The notes beneath the pieces were generated by a model, which ran no database searches, had not been told where the DNA came from, and saw only the letters and a program-made list of their open reading frames with translations. Source: Bradyrhizobium sp. CB82 (lineage in GTDB: Bacteria; Pseudomonadota; Alphaproteobacteria; Rhizobiales; Xanthobacteraceae). From it: a stretch of 64,000 nucleotides of DNA. Below are positions 27,610 through 35,676 of the stretch, in pieces. A program made the translations under genes and the position numbers. The stretch spans positions 7,321,001-7,385,000 of the forward strand of contig NZ_CP121650.1 of assembly GCF_029714405.1 (NCBI RefSeq), read 5' to 3'. Numbering within the stretch: the first letter of the stretch is position 1; every line of letters starts with the position of its first letter.

Positions 27610-28635
27610 TCAGTGAACCATCGCGTTGATGCGTTGCCCCGCTCCGTCGAAGTAAAGCGGATGCATCAGGCGCAATTCGACCTCCTGTCCGGCATGCAGC
27701 GGTTGATGCGGATCCGCGAGCGTCACCAGCGTCTGGCCCTTATAGTCCAGGTGAACGTGATTCTGTTCGCCGAGGTGCTCGACCCGATGCACGCGACCGA
27801 CCAACCGCCCGCCGTTGCGCGCAGCGACCTGCAGATGCTCGGTGCGGATGCCGACCGTTTCCGTTCCGGGCGGGAGAACAATCCCGGAAAGAAGACGGGC
27901 CGGGAGAAAGTTGATTTGGGGGATGCCGAGCCGCGATGCGACGTAGCTGGAGGACGGGCTTTGGTAGATCTCCCGCGGCGTGCCGAGCTGGAGAAGCTGA
28001 CCGTCCTTGATCACGCCGATTCGGGTAGCCATGGTCATCGCTTCTACCTGATCGTGCGTCACGTACAGAATGGTCGCACCAAGTTCGAGCTGGATGCGCT
28101 TGAGCTCGAGACGAAGCTCGGCGCGCAACTTCGCATCCAGGGACGAAAGCGGCTCGTCCATCAGGAAGATCGAGGGGTCCCGAACCAGGGCGCGTCCGAT
28201 GGCCACGCGCTGCATCTCACCGCCGGACAGGCGGGTCGCGCGATTGTTCAACTTGCTCGCGATGTGCAAAAGGTCCGCCGTTTGCTCAACTCGTTTGCGG
28301 ATGACCGGCTCGGGAACGCGCCGCGCCGGAGAGCGCAGCGGAAACGCCAGATTGTCGTAGACCGTCAGGTGCGGATACAGTGAATATTGCTGGAAGACAA
28401 ACGCAATATCCCGCGATCCCGGAGGGTCCAGGGTGACGTCGCGGCCATTGATCATGACCGCGCCTGCATCGGGCCGTTCCAGTCCGGTGATCAGCCGCAA
28501 CGTCGTGGTCTTGCCGGCGCCGCTCGGCCCCAGCAGAACCAAAAACTCTCCGTCATTGACCTCCAGCGAAAGTTCGCGCACCGCCTCGACCGTGCCGAAA
28601 CGCTTGCTGATATTGCGCAGGATGACGTCAGCCAT
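27610..28635 (-). CDS. ABC transporter ATPase (UgpC/MalK type), second of pair
   Basis: The 341-residue protein has Walker A LGPSGAGKTTTLRLITGLER, a Q-loop VFQQYSLYPHLTVYDNLAFP, signature LSGGEMQRVAIGRALVRDPS, Walker B IFLMDEPLSSLDAKLRAEL, and YVTHDQVEAMTMATRIGVI, with a C-terminal TOBE domain (~240-340). The start is set at ATG 28635, overlapping the preceding ATPase by 8 bases. Rhizobial glycerol transporters of the GlpSTPQUV type also use two different ATPases, presumably as a heterodimer. I infer the same here. Confidence 0.92.
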   Translation of the reverse strand: MADVILRNISKRFGTVEAVRELSLEVNDGEFLVLLGPSGAGKTTTLRLITGLERPDAGAVMINGRDVTLDPPGSRDIAFVFQQYSLYPHLTVYDNLAFPLRSPARRVPEPVIRKRVEQTADLLHIASKLNNRATRLSGGEMQRVAIGRALVRDPSIFLMDEPLSSLDAKLRAELRLELKRIQLELGATILYVTHDQVEAMTMATRIGVIKDGQLLQLGTPREIYQSPSSSYVASRLGIPQINFLPARLLSGIVLPPGTETVGIRTEHLQVAARNGGRLVGRVHRVEHLGEQNHVHLDYKGQTLVTLADPHQPLHAGQEVELRLMHPLYFDGAGQRINAMVH

Positions 28636-29725
28636 GGCGGGAGCTCCCTTCGTTTGCGGTCCGTATCGCCAGGCCGCTGCCGGCGTCAAACAGTGCCAGC
28701 CGCTCGGAGTGAAGTTCGAGGCCAACGGTCTCGCCGATCCGCACTGACGTGGCGGAGGGCAGCCGCGCGGCAACCCGCCCATGCGCCGTGTCGACCGTTA
28801 CGATCTGAGTGGTGCCGAGATATTCCGCGCCGAACACTTCTCCGCGAACCCGAGCCGTATCGGCAAAGCGAATGTGCTCCGGGCGAACCCCAAGCACCAG
28901 TGGGGCGCTCGCGCGGTCTTCACGGATCTCGGGCACGGCAATGTCGGTGCCGTGGAAGCTGATCGCGCGGTCGCCGCGGTGCAGGCCGCCCGTAAAGCGC
29001 AGAAAGTTCATGGACGGCGAGCCGATGAAGTCGGCTACGAACATGCTCGCCGGCTGGTCGTAGATCTCCTGCGGCGAGCCGATCTGCTCGACGCGTCCCT
29101 TGTTCATGACCGCGATCTGATCCGCCATCGACATTGCCTCGAGCTGGTCATGGGTCACGTAGATCGTGGTCGCACCGATGCGATCGTGCAGATCGCGGAG
29201 CTCGCCGCACATCAGATGGCGGAATTCGGCATCGAGCGCCCCCAGCGGCTCGTCCATCAGGAAGGCCTTCGGCCGCCGCACCATCGCCCGGCCGAGCGCC
29301 ACGCGCTGGCGGTCGCCGCCCGACAGCTTTGACGTCTTGCTCGGCAACAGATGCTCGATCCGCAGCAGCCGCGCGGTCTCCTCGACGCGCTGGCGGATTT
29401 CGCGGCGACCCATGCCCTGGCACTTCAGGGGAAAGCCGATGTTTCCCGCGACGTTCATGTGCGGATAGAGCGCGAACAGCTGGAACACGAACGCGATGTC
29501 CCGGGCGGATGCCCGCTCGAAGGTAACGTCCTCGCCATCGAGCAGGATCTTGCCCTCGGTCGGCAGCTCGAGGCCGGCGATCATGCGCAGCGTCGTTGTC
29601 TTGCCGCAGCCGGATGGACCGAGCATCGCAAAGAAAGTGCCGTCGTCGATCGTGAAGTTCGAGCCTTCGACGGCGGTGAACTGATCGAACGATTTTCGCA
29701 GGTTTTCAACGCGGATCTGTGCCAT
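28628..29725 (-). CDS. ABC transporter ATPase (UgpC/MalK type), first of pair
   Basis: The 365-residue protein has Walker A LGPSGCGKTTTLRMIAGLEL and Walker B AFLMDEPLGALDAEFRHLM. The signature LSGGDRQRVALGRAMVRRP has DR where LSGGQ/LSGGE is usual. YVTHDQLEAMSMADQIAVMN and a TOBE domain follow. The Q-loop reads VFQLFALYPHMNVAGNIGFP, with Leu at a normally polar spot (FQNYALYPHM). These differences from its partner suggest that the two ATPases are not interchangeable. It lies 10 bases downstream of the small membrane protein gene. Confidence 0.92.
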   Translation of the reverse strand: MAQIRVENLRKSFDQFTAVEGSNFTIDDGTFFAMLGPSGCGKTTTLRMIAGLELPTEGKILLDGEDVTFERASARDIAFVFQLFALYPHMNVAGNIGFPLKCQGMGRREIRQRVEETARLLRIEHLLPSKTSKLSGGDRQRVALGRAMVRRPKAFLMDEPLGALDAEFRHLMCGELRDLHDRIGATTIYVTHDQLEAMSMADQIAVMNKGRVEQIGSPQEIYDQPASMFVADFIGSPSMNFLRFTGGLHRGDRAISFHGTDIAVPEIREDRASAPLVLGVRPEHIRFADTARVRGEVFGAEYLGTTQIVTVDTAHGRVAARLPSATSVRIGETVGLELHSERLALFDAGSGLAIRTANEGSSRHG

Positions 29726-29735
29726 CTCTGCCGCC

Positions 29736-29936
29736 CTATTCCGGAAAATGGCTCACAATGACGTAGCCGAGCGTGCCGGCCAGGATCGTCACGAATGAAT
29801 AGCTGTAGAGATCGAGCGAGAAGGGCTGCATCAGCATCACGATGCCGCCGCCGATCAGAATCGTCGCTCCCGTCTCCCAGGGGCCGCGCCGGAACCAGCG
29901 CATCAAGCCGCCATTGGCAATCGCAGAACCGGTCAT
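29736..29936 (-). CDS. Small two-helix membrane protein of the ABC operon, 66 aa
   Basis: The protein has a short basic N-terminus (MRWFRRGPWE) followed by two predicted membrane helices (GATILIGGGIVMLMQPFSL and SFVTILAGTLGYVIVSHF). The start overlaps the stop of the upstream permease by 4 bases (ATGA), and the stop is 10 bases before the ATPase, so it is an integral operon member. Rhizobial glycerol operons also carry a small membrane protein (GlpU), but I see no clear sequence likeness to that DUF2160 family. It may stabilise or regulate the permease. The function is unknown. Confidence 0.75.
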   Translation of the reverse strand: MTGSAIANGGLMRWFRRGPWETGATILIGGGIVMLMQPFSLDLYSYSFVTILAGTLGYVIVSHFPE

Positions 29937-30895
29937 TTGCGTACAGCTCCGAAGGTGATGCCGCGCAACAGATGTTTGCGCAACAGAACGGTGAACAGGA
30001 CGATCGGGACGACGAACAGCGTGGTCGCGGCAGCGACGGCCGGCCAGTCCTGCCCCCCTTCGCCGATGATGAAGGGAATGAAAGGCGGCATGGTCTGGGC
30101 TTCGCCGCTGGTGAGGAGAACCGCGAAGGCATATTCGTTCCAGGAGAAGATCAGGCAGAAGATTGCGGTTGCCGCGATGCCCGTCACCGCCTGCGGCAGC
30201 ACCACCTTGCGCAGCGCCTGCAATCGCGTGTAGCCGTCGACCAGCGCCGCCTCCTCGTACTCGCGCGGAATCTCGTCGATGAACCCCTTGAGCAGCCAGA
30301 CCGCGAGCGAGACGTTGACCGCCGTGTAAAGCAGGATCATTCCGAGCCTGGTGTCGGTCAGATTGAGCTGGCGGTACATCAGATAGATAGGGATCGCGAC
30401 GGCAACGGGCGGCATCATGCGCGTCGACAGGATGAAGAACAGGAGATCGTCGGCGAGCGGAATGCGAAAGCGCGAGAATGCGTAGGCCGCGAGCGTGCCG
30501 AGGAAGACGGCAAGGAACGTCGAGCCGAAGCCGATGATGAGCGAATTGACGAAACGCGGCACGACCTTCGAGGGACCGGCAATCACCATATCGTGCTGGC
30601 GCACGAGCTTGTCGTACCAGGTCTCCGGCGGCGGCAGCTTGGCGATGAAGTCCGGCGTCTGCCGCGTGCGCACCGTAAACAGGTTCACATAGCCCTCGAG
30701 CGTCGGCTGGAACAGCACCTTCGGCGGATAGGCGATGGCATCGCTCTGCGACTTGAACGCGGTGGCGACGATCCAGACGAGCGGTAGAATCGTGATCACC
30801 GCATAGAGGATGACCAGGCTGCCCGCCACCGCCCTTGCGCGCGGCGTAGACTCGACGATGGAGTGAGCGGTAGATTTGGCAACAGTGGCGGTCAT
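29933..30895 (-). CDS. ABC transporter permease, MalG/UgpE type
   Basis: The 320-residue protein has a first helix AVAGSLVILYAVITILPLVWIVA, a long periplasmic loop (~60-120), then helices including LIIGFGSTFLAVFLGTLAAY, the EAA loop EYEEAALVDGYTRLQALRKV, and AIFCLIFSWNEYAFAVLLTS. ATG 30895 is chosen because it overlaps the stop of the preceding permease gene by four bases and no permease homology lies before it. It forms the channel with the permease at 30892-31866. Confidence 0.9.
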   Translation of the reverse strand: MTATVAKSTAHSIVESTPRARAVAGSLVILYAVITILPLVWIVATAFKSQSDAIAYPPKVLFQPTLEGYVNLFTVRTRQTPDFIAKLPPPETWYDKLVRQHDMVIAGPSKVVPRFVNSLIIGFGSTFLAVFLGTLAAYAFSRFRIPLADDLLFFILSTRMMPPVAVAIPIYLMYRQLNLTDTRLGMILLYTAVNVSLAVWLLKGFIDEIPREYEEAALVDGYTRLQALRKVVLPQAVTGIAATAIFCLIFSWNEYAFAVLLTSGEAQTMPPFIPFIIGEGGQDWPAVAAATTLFVVPIVLFTVLLRKHLLRGITFGAVRK

Positions 30896-31866
30896 CGCTG
30901 CTTCACCTTGTTGAGCACCTTGACGTAGATGTTGGCTGCACCGAACACGGTCACGAACAGGATGATGGCGAGCGCGGAGGAATAGCCGGTGCGCCATTTC
31001 TCGAACGCGGCGCGCTTCAGAGTGATCGAGACGAGCTCGGTGGTCGATCCCGGTCCGCCGGAGGTCAAGAGATTGACCATGTCGAACATCTTGAAGTTCT
31101 CGATGGCGCGGAACAGGACCGCAAGCATCAGGAACGGCACCGTCATCGGCAGCGTGATCGACCAGAACTGACGCCAGGCCGAGGCACGATCGACTTCCGC
31201 GGCCTCATAGATGTAGTCGGGAATGGAGCGCAGCCCGGCCAGGCAGATCAGCATGACGTAGGGCGCCCACATCCAGGTATCGACGAGGACGATCGTCCAT
31301 GGCGCAAGCGCGACCTCGCCTGTCATGCTGAACGAGCTCGGCGGCACGCCGGTGAACAGGCTGATCAGGTAATTGAACGGTCCGATCTGCGGCTGGAACA
31401 GCAAGGTCCAGAAATTGCCGACCACCGCAGGCGACAGCATCATGGGAAGCAGGATCATCGTGGTCCAGAAGCTGTGACCGCGAAACTGGCGGTTGATGAG
31501 CAGCGCGAGGCCAAGCCCGATCACCACCTGCAAGGCCACCGACGAGATCACGAATTGCGCCGTGGTCTGCAGCCTGATCCAGACATCCTCGTCGGATAAA
31601 ATGTCGGTGAAATTGTCCAACCCGACGAACCGCAGCGGCAGGTAGGACATGCTGAGATTGAGGCTCGTGAAGGAGAGCCGGATCATCCAGACCAGCGGAA
31701 AGATGTTGATCGCGAGCAGAAGCGCGATCGTCGGCGCGACGAACAGCCAGGCGATGGCCCGGTCCGACAGGCCGCGAACTCGTCGCGTGGCACGAGATTT
31801 GGCGGGCTCGCTCACGCCGGGGATCGTAACATGATCGGGTTGCAAAATGGTCGTCATCTTGTCCAT
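30892..31866 (-). CDS. ABC transporter permease, MalF/UgpA type
   Basis: The 324-residue protein has six predicted helices (IAWLFVAPTIALLLAINIFP, TTMILLPMMLSPAVVGNFWT, ALAIILFVTVFGAANIYV). The EAA loop is PDYIYEAAEVDRASAWRQFW. Several starts exist (31896, 31866, 31857); 31866 is given because the basic N-terminus fits and GGGGAAG lies upstream. It lies about 70 bases after the binding-protein gene in the same transcript. Confidence 0.9.
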   Translation of the reverse strand: MDKMTTILQPDHVTIPGVSEPAKSRATRRVRGLSDRAIAWLFVAPTIALLLAINIFPLVWMIRLSFTSLNLSMSYLPLRFVGLDNFTDILSDEDVWIRLQTTAQFVISSVALQVVIGLGLALLINRQFRGHSFWTTMILLPMMLSPAVVGNFWTLLFQPQIGPFNYLISLFTGVPPSSFSMTGEVALAPWTIVLVDTWMWAPYVMLICLAGLRSIPDYIYEAAEVDRASAWRQFWSITLPMTVPFLMLAVLFRAIENFKMFDMVNLLTSGGPGSTTELVSITLKRAAFEKWRTGYSSALAIILFVTVFGAANIYVKVLNKVKQR

Positions 31867-31937
31867 CGGCTGGCTGGTTCGGCTTCCCCGGGACACTTCC
31901 CCGGGGAAACCAGTTGGGTCGATGCAAACGGTCTCGT

Positions 31938-33296
31938 TTATTGCGAGGCGACCTGCTTGCCCTGCTCCTTGAAGACCTTGGACCAGTCCTTGACGAGGAG
32001 ATCGAGTGCCTGCTGCGCCGTTCCCTTGTCGGCAACGACGTAGTCATGCACGCGCTTCTGCATGTCGAGCAGGAGCTGGGCGTAGGACGGCTCGGCCCAG
32101 AAGTCCTTCACGATCGCCATGGACTCCAGGAACTGCGGAGCGAACGGCGCGCTCGCGGGGAAGTCGGGCGCGTTGACGACGGCCTTCAGCGCCGAGTAGC
32201 CGCCGAGCTGCCACCACTTCTGCTGCACAGTCGGCTGCGCGAACCACTTGATGTAGGCGAGTGCATCGTCCTTGTGGTCCGACGTCGCCACGACCGAGAT
32301 GCCCTGCCCGCCGAGCTGGGTGAAGTGACCATTCGGGCCGGCCGGATTGACGAAGAAGCCGATCTTGTCGCCGCCGACATTCGGATCCTTGTAGAGCCCG
32401 GGGAAGAAGGCGAACCAGTTCATCTGCATCGCCACCTGGCCGGACTTGAAGGCGTCGAGACCTTCCTGCATGTAGGCGTTGGTCAGGCCCGGCGCGGTGC
32501 AGCACTTGTAGAGCTCCTTGTAGAACTCAAGCCCCTTGGCGGCATCAGCCGAGTTGACGAAGCCCTGCATCTGGTACGGCTTCTTCGGGTTCTCGTAGTT
32601 GAAGCCGTAATTGTAGAGCACGTTGGTCACGCCCATGGTGATGCCTTCGGAGCCACGCTCGGTGAAGATATAGGCGCCATAGACCTTCTTGCCGTCGATC
32701 TCGCGGCCCTGGAAGAACGCGGCGATCTCCTTCAGCTCGTCAAACGTCTTGGGCGGCGCGAGATCGCGACCGTACTTGGCCTTGAACGCCGACTGAATCT
32801 CGGGCCGCGAGAACCAGTCCTTGCGATAGGTCCAGCCGACCGCATCGGCCATCGCCGGCAGCGCCCAGTAGTTCGACGAGTTCTTCGGCCACTGCGAATA
32901 GCCGACGACGGTCGCCTGGACGAAATCGTCCATCGAGATCTTCTCCTTGTCGAAGAAGTCGTTGAGCTTGACGTACCACTTGTTCTCGGCGGCGCCGCCG
33001 ATCCACTGGCTGTCGCCGATGATCAGGTCGCAGAGCTTGCCGTGCGAGTTGAGCTCGTTGAGGAAGCGATCGGCATAGCTCGTCCAGGGGACGAACTCGT
33101 ATTTCATCTCGATGCCGGATTGCTTGGTAAAATCCTTGCCGAGCTCGACCAGGGCATTGGCCGGATCCCAAGCCGCCCAGCATAGCGTGAGCTGCTTCCC
33201 CTGGGCCGCGGCTTCGCCGCCGCCCGTCCCTACCAGCGCGGCGGCCCCAAGGACCGCAGACGTCACTGCACCACCTAGCCATTTGAGTCTTCGCAT
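31938..33296 (-). CDS. Periplasmic sugar/polyol-binding protein (family 1 solute-binding protein)
   Basis: The 452-residue protein has a signal peptide (RRLKWLGGAVTSAVLGAAAL... cleaved near AAAQ) followed by a family 1 binding protein: TLCWAAWDPANALVELGKDF, YEFVPWTSYADRFLNELNSH, LIIGDSQWIGGAAENKWY and MQMNWFAFFPGLYKDPNVGG. ATG 33296 follows GAGAGGAAA at normal spacing. It is the first gene of the operon that ends with the DHA kinase, so the imported solute is probably a triose, glycerol or another polyol that yields dihydroxyacetone or a DHA-like ketose. The substrate cannot be read from the sequence. Confidence 0.9.
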   Translation of the reverse strand: MRRLKWLGGAVTSAVLGAAALVGTGGGEAAAQGKQLTLCWAAWDPANALVELGKDFTKQSGIEMKYEFVPWTSYADRFLNELNSHGKLCDLIIGDSQWIGGAAENKWYVKLNDFFDKEKISMDDFVQATVVGYSQWPKNSSNYWALPAMADAVGWTYRKDWFSRPEIQSAFKAKYGRDLAPPKTFDELKEIAAFFQGREIDGKKVYGAYIFTERGSEGITMGVTNVLYNYGFNYENPKKPYQMQGFVNSADAAKGLEFYKELYKCCTAPGLTNAYMQEGLDAFKSGQVAMQMNWFAFFPGLYKDPNVGGDKIGFFVNPAGPNGHFTQLGGQGISVVATSDHKDDALAYIKWFAQPTVQQKWWQLGGYSALKAVVNAPDFPASAPFAPQFLESMAIVKDFWAEPSYAQLLLDMQKRVHDYVVADKGTAQQALDLLVKDWSKVFKEQGKQVASQ

Positions 33297-33414
33297 GTCC
33301 GTTTCCTCTCTATCGTTGAACCACCGAACCCGCTCGGCGCGCGCCTTTTTCGGAACGACGCCAAGACCCTGAAACCGAGTTGATGAGCGATGAGGTGATG
33401 GAGAACGAGACTGA

Positions 33415-33725
33415 CCGCGCCCGGAAACGGATCCGGACGGGCTGGGCTCCTCCCACACATCAGCTCGATGCGCGATGTTTATTTTTTTACAGTACTAAAC
33501 CTATTACTAAATTCTCGAGGTCGTCAAGCCGGTTTTCGGCAAGCACGACGAAAGTTCTCCGGCGGCCGCGCTCATCTGCGGACCCGCTGCGATGCAGCAA
33601 AATAGCTGTCCTCTCGGGGGATTCGCTCTCTGCATTTGAATGCAGGCCGCGCCAACGCCGCCTGGCTTCACGCGATCGAAGCGCGACGGCCGTGTTTAGC
33701 AAATAGTTTTACTGAACGTTCAATG
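33415..33725. promoter_or_regulatory. Regulatory region B: outward-facing TTTAGTA repeats ahead of the ABC/DHA-kinase operon
   Basis: Toward the operon (minus strand) it has TTTAGTA-ATAGG-TTTAGTA, then ATAAACATCGC, and a CCGTCCGGATCCGTTTCCGG block in the leader. At the right edge the plus strand has GTGTTTAGCAAATAG followed by TTTTACTGAACGTT. The direct repeats are spaced 12 bases, about one helical turn. Region A (4838-5295) has the same blocks in the same order. I infer binding sites of one repressor, perhaps of the ROK or LacI type. No regulator gene lies next to either copy. Confidence 0.6.
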
Positions 33726-33823
33726 CGCTGCAATTCCAATGCGATTTCGTCGACTGCCTTCACGTCTGCTACTGCGCTACAGTCGAGCGGCTGGCCTGAT
33801 CGTCGTTCACTTCAGGAGCCCGC

Positions 33824-33970
33824 ATGTCCACGGCAATCTCGGTACTCGGCGGCGTAGGTCTTTTTCTGCTCGGCATGACCGTGATGACGGAAGGCCTGAA
33901 GGCGCTGGCCGGCTCCGCGCTGCGCACCGTCCTCGGCAAGGCGGCGGCGACGCCGCTGCACGGCTCGTTC
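33824..33970 (+). pseudogene. Truncated Na+/phosphate cotransporter (NptA/PF02690-like), first ~49 codons
   Basis: From ATG 33824 the protein reads AISVLGGVGLFLLGMTVMTE, GLKALAGSALRTVLGKAAAT and PLHG. This is the N-terminus of Na/Pi-cotransporter proteins, which normally continue with a glycine-rich helix and the QSSSATT motif. Here the likeness stops at about 33968, and the frame then runs antisense through the end of the flippase gene to 34135. The junction falls only a few bases outside the flippase stop codon. I infer a deletion or rearrangement that joined the polyol-operon neighbourhood to the polysaccharide cluster. Confidence 0.65.
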
Positions 33971-33976
33971 TATCAG

Positions 33977-35413
33977 CTAGACACCGAGGGCTTTCCGGTT
34001 GAAGCTTCGCAACAGCCGCAGCGTCAACATTCTGGCGTTCGCGACATTGAGCAGCCAGGCAGCGCCGGCATAGGCGATACCGCCGGCCAAGCTCACCGCG
34101 ATCAGGGACGACAGGCCGGTGCCCTTGAACTCTGAGCGGGCCACGAGGATCGCCACAGCCATGATCGCGGCCGCGGTGCCCACGCCTGCGAGCCGGCTCG
34201 GGTCGAACGGCAGCACATAGGCCCGGCGCATGAGAACGACCGCAGCCACGAAGCCGATGGCTTCGGTCGCGAAGGTTGCCAGCGCTGCGCCATACAGCCC
34301 AAAGCCCGAAATCAGGGCGAACATCAGCGCGATGCTCAGCACCAGCGTGAGGAACGACTGCGCGGCCAGCATGAACGGTCGCTCTGCGAGCTGGAAGCTG
34401 ATCTGGACATAGAACTGATTGGCGATACCAAGCATCCGCGCGACGACCAGCATCGGCAGCAACGCCGACACGCCGGCGCGGAAGTCGACGCCGACGAGCG
34501 TTCCGGCGACCTGATCCGCAGCGAGCGCGAGCCAGATCGCGACCGGCATGATGACGACGAGCAGGAGCTCGAGGCTTTCGTTGAGCCGTTCGCGGGTCGC
34601 GGCATGGCCCTCCTGGCTCAACGTCCGGAACACGATCGGCACGGTGGCCGCAGCGACGCTCGAGGCCAGCATCACGAGGAACTGCCGCGGCAGATCGGCG
34701 GCGACGCCGAAAATGCCGGCAGCATCCTTGCCGAGAAGGTAGGCGACGATCAGCCGGTCGCTGGTCGAGTAGAGCGCGACCGAGAGGCCGCCGATAGTCA
34801 GCGGCAAGCCGTAGCGGGCGAGCTGCGTGAGCTGGCTCTTCTGCCAGCGCGCGATCCTGGTCTGATCGCCCGCGAGATTGAGAATGACGCCGGTCAGCGA
34901 GCCGAGCCCGAACGCCGCGAGCAGACCCAGCCCGCCCCAGCCCAGCCAGATCGCGAACAGCCCGAAACCGACACTCGACAGGCTGCGCACGATCGCGATT
35001 GCCGCGAACCTGTAGGGGCGCAATTTGGCGCGCTCGAATTCCTGACCGACATCGACCGCATTCGCGGTGATGGCGACGAACACGCTGGCGAGCAGCAGCT
35101 CATAGCTGACGTCGCGATGGAACAGGAACGTCAGCGGCGCGGTGGCGCAGAGAGCGGATACGGTCAGCGCGAAGGCCACCATCGCCGTGCCGCGAAAATC
35201 CACCTCCGGCGACATCGCCTGATAGCGCGAGACCGACAGCCTGATCCACGCGAAGAAAATCGCGCCCAGGATACCCGCGATGCTGAGGCCGACGACATAG
35301 ACGCCGTATTCGGCCGGGCTCAGGAGCCGCGTATATGTCGTGATCGCGAAAAAGCCGACGGCGGCGGGCAGGATGTAGGCCGCTAGATAGATCGAGAAAT
35401 GGCGATTCAGCAT
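33977..35413 (-). CDS. Polysaccharide flippase (Wzx/MOP family)
   Basis: The 478-residue protein has 12-14 predicted helices and opens with FSIYLAAYILPAAVGFFAIT, TYTRLLSPAEYGVYVVGLSI, the usual start of O-antigen/exopolysaccharide flippases (LLSPEEYG). It would move lipid-linked oligosaccharide units across the inner membrane. ATG 35413 is chosen over 35443 because homology begins directly after it. It is divergent from the glycosyltransferase gene across a 263-bp control region. The C-terminus looks complete, although it abuts the truncated transporter gene. Confidence 0.88.
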   Translation of the reverse strand: MLNRHFSIYLAAYILPAAVGFFAITTYTRLLSPAEYGVYVVGLSIAGILGAIFFAWIRLSVSRYQAMSPEVDFRGTAMVAFALTVSALCATAPLTFLFHRDVSYELLLASVFVAITANAVDVGQEFERAKLRPYRFAAIAIVRSLSSVGFGLFAIWLGWGGLGLLAAFGLGSLTGVILNLAGDQTRIARWQKSQLTQLARYGLPLTIGGLSVALYSTSDRLIVAYLLGKDAAGIFGVAADLPRQFLVMLASSVAAATVPIVFRTLSQEGHAATRERLNESLELLLVVIMPVAIWLALAADQVAGTLVGVDFRAGVSALLPMLVVARMLGIANQFYVQISFQLAERPFMLAAQSFLTLVLSIALMFALISGFGLYGAALATFATEAIGFVAAVVLMRRAYVLPFDPSRLAGVGTAAAIMAVAILVARSEFKGTGLSSLIAVSLAGGIAYAGAAWLLNVANARMLTLRLLRSFNRKALGV

Positions 35414-35676
35414 GCGAGTACGGGAGCGTGAATGGACCAGCAATTAACGGTTCGTTAATCAGTCGGACGTTGGTTTGGCTATCTTGACGACTGCGCCGCA
35501 GCACGCCCGAGAATACTCACATAACTTGGCTATTCGGCCCGCCGAATTCCCCGTTAGGCTCTATTTCGTACGTTAGCGTTAAATTTGCGGTTGTCTTGAA
35601 CTCGTAGGTTCAATCGCCCAATAGAAACAATGCCTTCGAGCATCGCCGAGCGTTGCCAAGTGTGGACCCGACTGAC
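35414..35676. promoter_or_regulatory. Divergent control region of the polysaccharide cluster, with palindrome ATTAACG-GTT-CGTTAAT
   Basis: A perfect 7-bp inverted repeat lies at 35443-35459, about 30 bases before the flippase start. A related TACGTTAGCGTTAAAT stretch occurs near 35568-35583. The region is AT-rich and must hold both divergent promoters. I read the palindrome as an operator near the flippase promoter; the binding protein is unknown. Confidence 0.5.
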
